DNA from: Actinosynnema sp. ALI-1.44
GTDB taxonomy: Bacteria > Actinomycetota > Actinomycetes > Mycobacteriales > Pseudonocardiaceae
Direction: 5' to 3'
DNA: 64,000 nucleotides
Assembly (NCBI RefSeq): GCF_001984155.1
Contig: NZ_MTQO01000051.1
Location: 186,001-250,000, forward strand
Translations under genes and position numbers: made by a program
Notes under the pieces: generated by a model
What the model was told of the DNA's origin: nothing
Seen by the model: only the letters and a program-made list of their open reading frames with translations
Database searches by the model: none
Shown here: positions 8,442 through 19,300 of the stretch, one piece after another
How positions within the stretch are numbered: the first letter of the stretch is position 1
How the letters are laid out: every line of letters starts with the position of its first letter

Positions 8442-8957
8442 CTAGACGAACGATTCCTCAGCGAGGCTCACGCCGCCGCGCTCGGCCGCGGTGAGCACCT
8501 GGCGGGGCACGTGCAGCGGCGGCAGGCGCAAGTACTGGCGGTAGCCACCGGCTCGAAGCCTGATGTCGAAGTTGTGCCCTTCGATGTGCCACTGCGGGTC
8601 GGGGTTCCTGTCCGGTGAGCCGGTGCGGTGGACGTGGTCGATCTCGAGGAGGTCGTTCAGGCCGTCGAACTCGGTTGAGATGTCCCACGCGTCGAACACC
8701 AGGGTCGCTGGGGTCACCCAGAAGGTGAAGTGCTTCTCCGGCCGCACCGGGTTGACCCAGCCGACGATGTAGTCCAGGTCGAGCGACAGCCGGACCGGTG
8801 GCCACACTTCGCCTGCGCTGTCCGGTGTGCCGTCGGTGATGCTGATGGCGTGGATCCGGCAGTCGTGCCACCCCATGTCCGCGTAGTCCGCGTCTGTCCA
8901 TGTGGCCTTGGACAGACCGGATGGCGGGTGCACCGGAGTGATCATGGCTCGGATCAT
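8442..8957 (-). CDS. Hypothetical protein (about 171 aa)
   Basis: I do not recognise the family. The protein is acidic and tryptophan-rich, with no signal peptide or membrane segment. It contains MGWHDCRIHAISI near the N-terminus and a beta-rich middle (LSLDLDYIVGW... FTFWVTPATLVFDAWD). The start is taken at 8957 (ATG); another ATG four codons later (8945) is equally possible. A longer frame to 9032 would overlap the neighbouring gene. It lies directly downstream of the minus-strand lipid operon, 38 bp after its last stop, so it might be co-transcribed. Confidence 0.6.
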   Translation of the reverse strand: MIRAMITPVHPPSGLSKATWTDADYADMGWHDCRIHAISITDGTPDSAGEVWPPVRLSLDLDYIVGWVNPVRPEKHFTFWVTPATLVFDAWDISTEFDGLNDLLEIDHVHRTGSPDRNPDPQWHIEGHNFDIRLRAGGYRQYLRLPPLHVPRQVLTAAERGGVSLAEESFV

Positions 8958-8995
8958 CCCAGACACCCGCCGCTCCGGGACAGTACGCCAGGGTG

Positions 8996-10513
8996 TCACG
9001 GGCGGTGCATGCGTTCCCACAGCGTGGGCCACGGGTCAGAAGGCTTGCCGCACAACCACACCGGCACGTTCTGGTTGGCCACGTCCGCGTCGATGTCAAG
9101 CCGCACGACGGACACCTGGCGAACCTCGCCGAAGAACCCGCGCAGCCACACAGCGTCGCCGCCGACGTAAAGCACCTGCGTCGTCTCGTCCGGTGGACGG
9201 CCGGTGTACCAGTATCCCCGTTCCGGCCCGTACGCCCTGGGCAGTCCGCGTTCCCGGCCGTACACGTCCAAGGCGCTGGCCTGCCAGTAGCTGTCGCCCA
9301 TCACGGCGGTGCGGTCGCGGTCCGCCGGTGGCAGACCCCGGTAGGCCGCCGCCGCTGTGTCGGCCAGTTGGGGCCAGCCGTAGCTGCCGCTGGCGACGAA
9401 GTCCACGAGTCCGACGCCGGTGAACCCGGTCGCCGGGCGAACCGGCAACGCGAGATAGATCATCAACGGTACGGACACCGCGTACACCGGCCAGGTGGGC
9501 ACCCACCGCCACCACCGTGCCGGGCCGCGGCGTTCGATCGTGACCGCGGAGGCGGCGAACAGCACCGCGTAAAGGCCTGCCACGTAGTAGTACCGGCTCG
9601 CGACGACCAGGAACGCCAGTGTCACGAACACCACTGTCAGGCCCAGCAGCCGGTAGCGGCTCAGCTGCGGCGTCCGCAGCAGCGCGTACAACCCGTGGCA
9701 GGCGAGGAAAGCGCCGACGAACAAGCCGGATGCCACCAGGGCGAACGGGATCATCGCCGCCTGCCCGCCGAACATCCGCGAGTTCTGCTCGGCCGTCACC
9801 TGTTGCATGAGGAAGTACGGCCAGCCGTTGTCCACCTGCCACAGCAGCGCCGGCACGGTGGCCAGCACGGTGATCGCCCCGCCCGCGGCCAAGGCCGGAC
9901 GGCTGAGCAGGCGGCGCGGCCCGGCGATCAGCGCGCCCGCGGCCAGCGCCAGCCAGAAGAACACGATGAGCCACTTGCCCTGCATCGCGACCGCGGAGAC
10001 CAGCCCTGCGCACAACAGCAGCCGGTCGCTCCCGGTGCGCAACCACCGCACGATCAGCCAGCTGACCAGGGTCCAGCAGAACGGGTCCACTGTCGAGGTC
10101 GCCAGCAAGTGCCCGGATCCGAGCAGGTGCAGGGAGAGCGCGTACGCCCCGGCCGTGAGCACCTGGGCCTTGCGCGCGCCGCCGAACTCCCTGGCGATCA
10201 ACGCGGCGAGCACCACCCCGCCGCAGGTGAGCAGCATCGGCAGGATCCGGAAAGCCACGACGGAGCCGGGGAAGGCCGTGTCGAGCAGCCTGGCCAGTCC
10301 GGGCAGCAGCCACGGGTTGTCGGCGTAACCCCACGACCAGTGGTATCGGCCGGTGGCGAGGAAGTACAGCTCGTCACCGAAGTAGCCGAACCGGCCGATG
10401 ACCGCCAGCAGCGCGACGGCCACCGCGCCCGCGATGGCGAGGACAGGACCTCTGGCGAACGGGGGGACGGCCACGCGCCGCTCGGACTCGACCGGAACGT
10501 CCAGTGTGGACAC
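8996..10513 (-). CDS. GT39-family (PMT_2) integral membrane glycosyltransferase
   Basis: About 505 residues with some ten hydrophobic segments. The first periplasmic loop carries GYFGDELYFLATGR... WGYADNPWLLPGLARLLD, the acidic DE motif of polyprenyl-phosphate-sugar-dependent transferases (GT39/ArnT/PMT_2). The C-terminal ~150 residues are soluble and would face the outside. The enzyme should move a sugar from a polyprenyl-phosphate donor to an extracytoplasmic acceptor. A GTG start at 10513, 4 bp after the stop of the acyl-AMP ligase, is chosen; an ATG at 10558 would overlap that gene by 41 bp. As the last gene of the lipid operon it suggests that the lipid product, or a carrier, is glycosylated (inference). 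Confidence 0.8.
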   Translation of the reverse strand: MSTLDVPVESERRVAVPPFARGPVLAIAGAVAVALLAVIGRFGYFGDELYFLATGRYHWSWGYADNPWLLPGLARLLDTAFPGSVVAFRILPMLLTCGGVVLAALIAREFGGARKAQVLTAGAYALSLHLLGSGHLLATSTVDPFCWTLVSWLIVRWLRTGSDRLLLCAGLVSAVAMQGKWLIVFFWLALAAGALIAGPRRLLSRPALAAGGAITVLATVPALLWQVDNGWPYFLMQQVTAEQNSRMFGGQAAMIPFALVASGLFVGAFLACHGLYALLRTPQLSRYRLLGLTVVFVTLAFLVVASRYYYVAGLYAVLFAASAVTIERRGPARWWRWVPTWPVYAVSVPLMIYLALPVRPATGFTGVGLVDFVASGSYGWPQLADTAAAAYRGLPPADRDRTAVMGDSYWQASALDVYGRERGLPRAYGPERGYWYTGRPPDETTQVLYVGGDAVWLRGFFGEVRQVSVVRLDIDADVANQNVPVWLCGKPSDPWPTLWERMHRP

Positions 10514-10517
10514 CGGG

Positions 10518-12290
10518 TCAGTCGCCCGCTTCGGCGTAGCGGGCCCGGCACTCCGCACGCCGGACCTTGCCGCTGGACGTGCGCGGCAACTCGCCGGGCT
10601 CGATCAACACCACCGAGCGCACGGCCAGTCCGTGCTCGCTGGACACAGCGGACCGGACCGCGGCCGCCACCGCCGTGGTGTCCACCTGCTCCGCGGTCAG
10701 CTGACGAGCCCGTTCGGCGACCACCATGGCGTACTCGCCCTGCTCGCCCGTGACCGAGAAGGCGGCGACCGCGTGCCTGCGGATCGCGGGGTGCGCGTTC
10801 TGCGCTGTGTACTCGACGTCCTGCGGGTAGTGGTTGCGGCCGTCCACGATGATCAGGTCCTTCAACCGTCCGGTGACGAACAGGTCGCCGTCCAGCAGCA
10901 CGCCGAGATCGCCGGTGCGCAGCCAGCCCCGGCAGCCGGGGTACGGCTCCACCGGCTGGCCGTCCTCGTCGCACGGTTCGGCCCGGAACACGGCGGCCGA
11001 CTCGGCGTCGGGTTGGCCCCAGTACCCCTGGCAGACGTTCGGCCCGCTGGTCCAGATCTCGCCGACCCGCCCGTCGGGCAACACCCTGTGCGTGGCCGGG
11101 TCGACCACACGCACCAGTTGGTCCAGCGGCTGCCCGGCGGACACGAGGGTCGCGCCCGACGCCACCTCGATCGCCCGGCCCGCCGCGAGACCGGCCCGGT
11201 CGAACGTCCGTGCCTTCGGCGGCTGCCCCGCCGGGGACGACGACACCAGCAGCACCGCCTCGGCCAGCCCGTACCCCTGGCGGAACATGCTCGGCCGGGC
11301 ACCGCACCCGGCGAACCTCGCGTAGAACGAGTCCACAATAGACGGAACGATCGGTTCGCTGCCGTCGCCGAACAGCGCCACCTCGTCCAGCCGCAGCCCT
11401 TCCAGGTCCTCGTCGGTGGTGCGTGCGGCGGTGTAGCCGTAGGCGAAGTTGGGCGCGACGGTGATCGCCGCGCCCGCGCTCGCCATCAGGTCCAGCCACC
11501 GCACCGGGCGGGTGAGGAACGCGATCGGGTCCATCAGGGTGGACGACAGCCCGCCCATCAGCGGCGCGGCGATGCCCACGACCAGCCCCATGTCGTGGAA
11601 CAACGGCAGCCAGCTCACCACCGCGCCGCCAGGCGTGCCCTCGTAGGCCCGCACGGTCTGGGTCGCGGCCGCGGCCACGTTGCCGTGGGTGATCATCACA
11701 CCTGCCGGGTTCCTGGTCGATCCGGAGGTGTACTGCAGGTACGCGAGATCGTCCGGCCGCAGCGGTACCGGGTCGTACGCGGCACCGGCTGTCTCCGGCA
11801 CCATGTCGACCGCGACCAGTTGCGGCCCGGTCAGGTCGCGTTCGACCAGGAACTCGTCGACCGCGTCGGACTGCCGCCGGTTGGTGAGGATCAACGCGGG
11901 GGAGCAGTCAGTCAGGACGGCCGCCAGCCGCGACAGATGTCCCGGCAGCGGAGACGGCTCGAACACCGGCACGGCGACCAGCCCGGCCCGCAGCGCGCCG
12001 AGGAACGCGATCACGTACTCCGCCGACTGCTCGACCAGCACGGCGGCCCGGTCGCCCCGGTTGGCGCGTCGCTGGCACCACGCCGCCACCGCGGTCACCT
12101 TGGCGTCGAGTTCCCGCCAGGTCAGCGATGTGTCCGTCCCGGCGGGGTCACTGGTGTAGTCGACGAAGGTGAGCGCTCGTGCGGCGCCGCGTGTCTCGGC
12201 CCAGTGCGTCAACCTCGCCGTGAGGCTTTCGGTGCCCGCGCTCATCAGATCGAGGTCGGCCGCGCCCGGGGTGTTCGAGATCGTTGTCAT
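10518..12290 (-). CDS. Fatty acyl-AMP ligase, FadD32-like
   Basis: A 590-residue adenylating enzyme that activates a fatty acid as acyl-AMP and loads it on an ACP rather than CoA. Visible motifs: YTSGSTRNPAGVMITHGN (P-loop), LPLFHDMGLV, GYGLAEAVLLVSS, GWLRTGDLG and the C-terminal GRLKDLIIVDGRNHYPQDVE. The reading of FadD32/FAAL rather than CoA ligase rests on the overall similarity of these motifs and on a following PKS with an N-terminal ACP. In mycobacteria FadD32 loads meromycolate on the N-terminal ACP of Pks13; the same pairing is predicted here. It lies 20 bp after the antigen-85-like gene and 4 bp before the glycosyltransferase. Confidence 0.88.
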   Translation of the reverse strand: MTTISNTPGAADLDLMSAGTESLTARLTHWAETRGAARALTFVDYTSDPAGTDTSLTWRELDAKVTAVAAWCQRRANRGDRAAVLVEQSAEYVIAFLGALRAGLVAVPVFEPSPLPGHLSRLAAVLTDCSPALILTNRRQSDAVDEFLVERDLTGPQLVAVDMVPETAGAAYDPVPLRPDDLAYLQYTSGSTRNPAGVMITHGNVAAAATQTVRAYEGTPGGAVVSWLPLFHDMGLVVGIAAPLMGGLSSTLMDPIAFLTRPVRWLDLMASAGAAITVAPNFAYGYTAARTTDEDLEGLRLDEVALFGDGSEPIVPSIVDSFYARFAGCGARPSMFRQGYGLAEAVLLVSSSPAGQPPKARTFDRAGLAAGRAIEVASGATLVSAGQPLDQLVRVVDPATHRVLPDGRVGEIWTSGPNVCQGYWGQPDAESAAVFRAEPCDEDGQPVEPYPGCRGWLRTGDLGVLLDGDLFVTGRLKDLIIVDGRNHYPQDVEYTAQNAHPAIRRHAVAAFSVTGEQGEYAMVVAERARQLTAEQVDTTAVAAAVRSAVSSEHGLAVRSVVLIEPGELPRTSSGKVRRAECRARYAEAGD

Positions 12291-12310
12291 GGCTTACCCA
12301 ATCCGTTCGT

Positions 12311-13324
12311 TCAGATGCCCATACCGGCGGCGAGCAGGGGCCAGGACCGTTTGAGCGCGCGTTCCCAGTACGGCCAGGTGTGCGTGCCCGGCCCGTAGTA
12401 GTCCGCCGTGACCGGGATGCCGCTCGCCTGCAGCTTGTCGGTGAACGACTTGGAGTTGCCGAACGCCATTCCTTCGAGGATGGCTCCGGCGGTCGGCGGG
12501 GCGTTCGGGCTCTCGAGCGGGCCGGGATTGCCGTCGCCGGAGGACACGTAGAGCTTCGTGCCGCGCAGCTTGTCCACTTTGTCGTAGGGGTTGTGGTCCA
12601 TCCACCGCGCTCGCTGCGACCACGGGTCGCCCCACAGGACTCCCCAGATGAAGAAGCCCTGCGCGATCATGTTCAACTGCGTCGCCTCGGGAATCGGGGG
12701 CATCAGGACGTTGATGGCGCCGCTGTAGGACGCCGCCGCGCCGAACATCCCCGGGAACCGGCTGGCGTACTCCATGGCGCCGTAGCCACCCATGGACAAC
12801 CCGGCCACCGAGCGTTTCGTGCCCGCCTTGTAGCCGCGCTCCAGGATCTGCCGGACCTCGGTGGTGTGGAAGGTCGGCCAGTCGGGTTTGTTCGAGAACC
12901 CGTAGTTCCACCACTGGGTGTACATGCCGATCGCGCCCGCGCTCGGCATCACGATGATCGCCTGCTTGTCCGCGGTGAACTGCTTGACGTCGGTGTACTG
13001 CGTCCAGGACTTGTACTCCTGCGCCTCACAACAGCCGTGCAGCAGGTACAGCACCGGCCATGTCCGCGTCGCGTCCTTCGACCAGCCGGACGGTACGAGC
13101 AGCCGCACCATGCCTGTCCCCGGTAACGCGGGTGTCTGGATTTTCAGGTCGATGGTGCGGTCGTCGATCCTGGTCTCCTCGATGACCTTCGCCCCGTCGT
13201 CGGCGACGGCCGGGGCGGGCCCGGCGGCGGCCTGCTGCGCGGTGACCGGGATGACGGCGGCGATGAGCATTCCGGCGGCGAGCGCGGCGACTGGGAATCG
13301 AGGGCGGTGCCGGGTTCTTGTCAT
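12311..13324 (-). CDS. Secreted antigen-85/esterase-D-like acyltransferase or esterase
   Basis: A 337-residue exported alpha/beta-hydrolase. The N-terminus (TRTRHRPRFPVAALAAGMLIAAVIP...AQQAAA) is a signal peptide. The nucleophile elbow is GLSMGGYGAMEYA, the oxyanion region is LLHGCCEAQEY, and the C-terminal GTHTWPYWERAL has the catalytic His context of antigen-85 proteins (GTHSWxYW). In mycolate producers such enzymes transfer the Pks13 product onto trehalose or arabinogalactan. Encoded here immediately after a Pks13-like PKS (4-bp overlap), it is the likely extracellular acceptor-transfer enzyme of the pathway. A plain esterase role is the alternative. Confidence 0.83.
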   Translation of the reverse strand: MTRTRHRPRFPVAALAAGMLIAAVIPVTAQQAAAGPAPAVADDGAKVIEETRIDDRTIDLKIQTPALPGTGMVRLLVPSGWSKDATRTWPVLYLLHGCCEAQEYKSWTQYTDVKQFTADKQAIIVMPSAGAIGMYTQWWNYGFSNKPDWPTFHTTEVRQILERGYKAGTKRSVAGLSMGGYGAMEYASRFPGMFGAAASYSGAINVLMPPIPEATQLNMIAQGFFIWGVLWGDPWSQRARWMDHNPYDKVDKLRGTKLYVSSGDGNPGPLESPNAPPTAGAILEGMAFGNSKSFTDKLQASGIPVTADYYGPGTHTWPYWERALKRSWPLLAAGMGI

Positions 13325-16300
13325 TGCTTCCTCATTTCCTCGGAGATCCGGTCGGCGACGATCGCGACGTGGGGCGGATCGATCACCGTGATGTGGTCGC
13401 CGGGCACCTTGACGACCTCGAGGTGCGGGCAGAACTCGTCCCAGCCGAGCGCGTCGTCGGTCCGCAGGTAACGCGGGTCGAGCGTGGTGGTCAGCGGGTG
13501 CGGGTCCTTGGCGCGGAACAACAGCACCGCGTCGGGGTAGCGGCTTGGCTGGTACTGCTCGGAGATCCGTGCGTCCACATAGGAGGTTCGTTGGTGTTCG
13601 AGCACGGCGGCGCCCATGCCGGCCACGCGTTCCGACAGCCGCCGCATGACCAGTTCGTCGCGCTCCCGTTCCGGCAACGCCACCAGCGTCTGCTCCGGCA
13701 GCCCGAGGTCCACCTGGTAGACGCGCTCGATGTAGTCGACGAACCGGCCGAGCCGCCGCCGCAGCGCGTCGTCCGGTGCCAGGTCCTCGTCGGGCAGGGG
13801 GATGATCGTGTCGATCAGGAACAGCAGTTCGATCTCCGCGCCCGCGGCACGCAGCTGTCGTGCCGTCTCGAACGCGAGCAGCCCGCCGAACGACCAGCCG
13901 CCGAGCCGGTACGGCCCGTCGGGCTGCCGCGCACGGATCAGTTCGACGTACCGCGCCGCCTTGGCTTCCACCGTGTCCAGGTGGTCCAGACGCTCCATGC
14001 CGTAGCAGGTCACGTCCGGGGGCAGCAGCCCGACGAGCGGCCGGTACACCGCGGTGGGACTGCCCGCGGCGTGGAACAGGTACAGCGGCGGGCTCGTGCG
14101 GTGTCGTCCGCCGCCGAGCAGACGCATCGAGTCGCCGGTGCCTTCGAGTTCGGCGCGCAGCACGTTGGCGACGCCGGCGACGGTCGGCTTGGCGAGGAGT
14201 TCGCCCGCGGTGATCGTCCTGCCCAGTTCAGCCGAGACGACGGCGGCGAACCGGTGCGCCGCCGCGTCGTCCATTCCGGCGTCGGCCAGGGGCCCGTGCA
14301 CGTCGGTTTCCTCGTCGGTGCCCAGTACTTGGCGCACGGCTCTGGTTACCCACCGTTCGGCGAAGTCCCGGCCGCCCGGCCCGGCCCGCCGCGGCGCGGG
14401 GACGGTTGTTTTCGCCGTGTGCAGCGCGTCCGCAAGGTGGTCGGCCAGATCGGCGAGGCTTGCCCCGCGCAGCAACAGTTGCAGGGGGAGGGTGACGCCG
14501 AAATCCCGCTCGACGGCACCGCGGGCACGCATCGCCAGCAACGAATCGAGGCCGAGCGAGGTGAGCGGGGCGTAGGGGTCGAGCCGTTCGGCGTCGAGCC
14601 ACATCATTTCGGCGACCATCGCCACCAAGTGGTCGCGCATCGCGACGCGGGCCAGCTCCGGGTCATCGGCCGCGAGCGCACGCAGTGTGGTCTGTGCGGC
14701 CTGCTGCGTGCCGTCCTTCTTGCCGGACGCGACCAGCGTGCCGAAGAACGGTCGCTCCGCCAGCCGTGGGAACAAGTCCAGCACGGTGTCGACGTCCAGG
14801 CGGGTGATGGCTGTCTGCTCGCGTCCGGACGCGAGCACGGCCGACAACGCGGCGATGCCCTCGTGAGGCGGCATCGGCTCGAGGATCGGGTTGTTCTTGC
14901 CCGCCGCGCCACCGATCTCGGCCCACGCACCCCACTGGATCGTCGTCGCGGGCAGGCCGTTGGCTCGCCGCCACGCGGTGAACGCGTCCAGCCAGGCGTT
15001 CGCGGTGGCGTAGGCGGCCTGACCGGGCGAACCGAACAGGGCGGCGGCGGACGAGTAGGCCAGCCACCAGTCCAGCTCGACCCCGGCGCACGCGTCGTGC
15101 AGCCGCAGCGCGCCCTCGGTCTTGGCTCGCCACACGGCGGGCAGGTCATCGGCGTCCATGCCGAGCACCGAACCGTCAGCGAGCACACCGGCCGCGTGCA
15201 GCACGCCCCGCAACGGGCTGCCGTCGCGCGTCGCCGCGCGTACCATTTGCTCAGCGACACCGGGATCGGCGATGTCCCCGGTCACCACCTCGACCGCGAC
15301 GCCGGACACCGCGAGTTCCTCGATCACGGCCAGCACCGCGGCGGACGGTGCGCTGCGTGCCGACAACACGAGCCGGGTGGCGCCCGACTCGGCCAGCCAA
15401 CCGGCGGCCGCGATGCCGAGCCCGCCGAGCCCGCCGGTGATCAGGTACGCGCCGTCGCGGACGACCGGGCGCTCGGTGGCCAGCTCGGCACGGGCCAAGG
15501 TGTGGGCGAAGCGTCGGCCGTCGCGCCAGGCCACCTCGTCCTCCGGTTGGTCGGCGAGCAACTCGCGCACCACGGTCCGCTCGGTGGCTCGGTCGTCGAG
15601 GTCGACCAGGGTCGCTCGCAGTTCGGGGTGCTCGTAGGCGAGGACCCGGACCAGGCCGCGTAGCGCGGCGAGGCCGGGGCGCACGGTCTCGCCCGGCACA
15701 ACCTCGTTGGCTCCCTTGGCGATCAGCCATAGCCGTGACGGTGTGCCGTCCATCCCGGCCAGCTCACGGACCACGTCGGCGACGGCGATCGTCAAGGCAC
15801 GCGCGGCGTCCACCTCGGTGGGCGAGTCCGGGAGGTCAGGCAACACCACCACGCCACCGGCCACAGGCAGGTCGTCGCGCTGGCTCATCGGGAATGCGAC
15901 GGCATGGTGGCCGCACTCGGCCAGCAGGCCGACCAACGGAGCCGGGTCCACGCGATCCGCGTGCACCACAACCCAGTCCGTTGTGGACGACACGGCGTCG
16001 GCGGGCAGTTCGCTGGGCGTCCATTTCGCCTCGTAGGCGAGCATTCCCGGCAGGAACGGGATGTCCGCGCGCGCGGTCGCCGTCCACTCGACAGCCGAGA
16101 TCTCGGCCAGCGCGGCGCCGTCCGCGTCGAGCAGTTGAACCGTGCCCGCCACCACCGACCGCGTGGCCGCGCGCCGGAGATTGCCGGTGACACGTACCCG
16201 GCCTATCCGGTTCGTGCGCCACACCTGGCCGTCCGGCTGGGAGGACAGCGCGCGCAGGCACTCCTCACCGAGGGCGGGATGCACCGTGAAGCCGCCGCGT

Positions 16301-19300
16301 CGAGAATGATCCACAGCGGATACCGCCGCGCCGGGGATCGGGACCAGGGGCGTCGCCGAGTCTGTGGCGACGGCCGAGGCGCAGCGCCGCCATTCGCTGC
16401 CGAACTGGGCGAACACCACCAGTTCGAGATCGCCATCCCGCGTCGGCATCGCCGACACGGACACGTCGGTGTGCTCGGCCAGCGGCAGAACCTGGTGCAG
16501 CACCACATCGCGGAGCTCGTTGGCGGGCATGGCGGCCGCGAGCATCAGCTCGATGAACGCGGCCGCGGGAAGGACCGGCACACCGTGCAGGGAGTACTCG
16601 GCCAGCCACGGGTGTGCGGCCAAGCCCACCTCGCCCGGCCACACCTGCTGCTCGGTCCCCGGCACCCGAACCCGCATACCGAGGAACGGATGTCCCGCCC
16701 GGCCTTGCGACGGTGCCGCGTCCGCCCAGTACTGCCGGTGCTCCCACACCGGCGGCGGCAGGTCGATCACCACGCGGCTGGGGTAGCGCGTGCGGAGGAC
16801 CTCCGCCGGGCCGTGCACGCTCATGGTGGCCAGCGCGCCCGCGAAACCGTCGCCCGTGCCGTCCGGGTCCCGGCGCAGCGTCGGGATCACGGTGACTTCA
16901 TCGTTGGGATCACTCGCGGTCTGCTCGATCGCCACAGCGGTCACCGGATGCGGGGACACCTCCAGGAACAGCCGATGCCCGTCCGCGATCGCGGCCGCCA
17001 CAGCCTGGGTGAACCGAACCGGCCTGCGCAGGTTCGCCGCCCAGTGGCCCGCGTCGAACGACGGCCGTTGCCGGGGGTCTTGCAGCACACTGGAGTAACA
17101 CACGATGCTCGACGGGATCGCGTCCGGTGTCGGGCGGAGGTCGGCCAGAGCCGCCGCGAGCCGGTCGAGCACCGGGTCGATCGCGGCGGAATGCCCGGCG
17201 ACCCCGGTCGGCACGATCTTGGCCAGCCCGCCGCGTGCCGCCACATGGTCGACCAGCGCGGCCACCTGCTCGACCGGACCGCTGACCGTGCACTGCGTCG
17301 GTGCGGCGTACACCGCGACGGTGACTCCGGTGAAGACCTCGGTGAGCTGGTCCAGCTCGCCAGGGGAGAGCTCCACAATGGCCATCGCCCCGGCGCCCAG
17401 TGACTGGAGTTCGTCCAGCAGCGCCGTGCGGTGCACCATCACACGCAACCCCTCGGCCGGTTCCAACGCGCCGACGACCACCGCCGCGGCCACCTCACCC
17501 ATCGAGTGGCCGATGACCGCTGCCGGGCGGACCCCGTGCGCGCGCCACAGCCCCGCCAGCGCGACCTGCATGCCGAACAGGGCGAGTTGCCAGTCCGACA
17601 GCGGCTCGGCCGCCGCGTCGAGCCCGTCGAGCAGGGCGGACAGCTCGACACCAGCGACATCGCGGTACACGCGGTCCAGTTCGGCGACGGCATCGGCGAA
17701 CGCCGGTTCCTCGGCCAGCAACCGCCGCGCCATACCCGGCCACTGCGAGCCGTATCCGGAGAACACGAACACCGGGTCACGCCGGACAGTCGGCTGGGCG
17801 TCCGCGAGCCGCCGGAGCCGGTCACGCAACTGGCCGAGATCACGTGCCGCGACCGCGGCCCGCACCGGTGCGCCGTCGTCCTCGGCGTGCGCCAGCGCGG
17901 CGGCGACGACGCCGATGTCCTGATGTCCTTCGGCCCAGTCGGCCAGCGCACGAGCACGGGCGCGCAGCCGCGCGGGGGAGCGGCCGGACAAGGCGACGAC
18001 CTCCGTGCGTTCCGCGCCTCGGCGGGCCCCGTCCCCGACCGGCTGCCACTCCTCCAGCACAAGGTGCGCGTTGGTGCCGCCGAAGCCGAACGAGGACACC
18101 CCGGCCCGCGCGATCCCGGGGTAACGCGGCCACTCGGTGTTCTCGGTGACCACCTCGAGCCGGGCACTCGCGAAATCGATGTGCGGGTTGGGCGAAGTGA
18201 AGTTCAGGCTCGGTGGGAGGCGCGAGTGCCACAGGCTCAGCACGACCTTGATCAGCCCCACGATCCCGGCCGCGCCTTCCAGGTGACCGAGGTTGGACTT
18301 CACCGATCCGATCAGCAACGGCCGTTGCGCGGGCCTGCCCTCGCCGAGAACCGCCGCCAGCGCACTGGCTTCGATCGGGTCACCGAGCGACGTCCCCGTG
18401 CCGTGCGCCTCGACGTAGTCCACCGAGTGCGTGCGCACCCCTGCCTGCTCGTACGCGCGCCGCAGGACTCGTTGCTGTGCGACGGGGTTCGGCGCCATCA
18501 ACCCGTTGGACCTGCCGTCCGAGTTGACCGCGCTGCCCTTGATCAACGCCAGCACCCGGTCACCGTCACGCCGGGCGTCGGCGAGCCGTTTGAGCACCAC
18601 GACGCCACATCCCTCGCCGCGTACGATGCCGTCGGCCGCGGCGTCGAACGGTTTGCACTTGCCGTCGACGGCGAGCAGTCCTTCCCGCTGGAAACTCGCC
18701 GTGATCATCGGGGACAGCAGCAGGTTGACACCGCCGACCACTGCCGTGCTGGCATCTCCCTCCACCAGCGCCCGTACCGCCAGGTGCGCCGCGACCAGGG
18801 AAGACGAACACGCGGTGTCGACGGTCAAGCTCGGGCCGTGCACGCCGAGGGCGTAGGACACACGATTGGCCGTCACCGACGCCGCCGCGCCCGTGGCCGA
18901 CCCGGTGCCGACACCGTTCAGGTCCAGCATGGTCAGCTGGGCGTACTCCGTCGCCGACAGGCCGACGAACACCCCGCAGTCGGTGCCGCGCAGGGATTTC
19001 GCCGGGATGCCCGCGTTCGCCAGCGCTTCCCACGTCACTTCGAGCAGCAGCCGCTGCTGCGGGTCCATCACCTCGGCCTCACCGGGACCGATGCCGAAGA
19101 ACTCGGCGTCGAATCCGGCGACGTCGTCGAGGAAGCCGCCGTGCCTCGGCAGGTCGTGGTCGGCGACGTCCGGGGCGAACCTTTCCCACCGCCCGGCGGG
19201 GACCTCGCCGATGCTCGCCCGGCCGCCGGTGAGCAGGTCCCAGAACTCGGCAGGCGTTGCCGCGCCGGGCAACCGGCAGGCGACGCCGACGACCGCGACG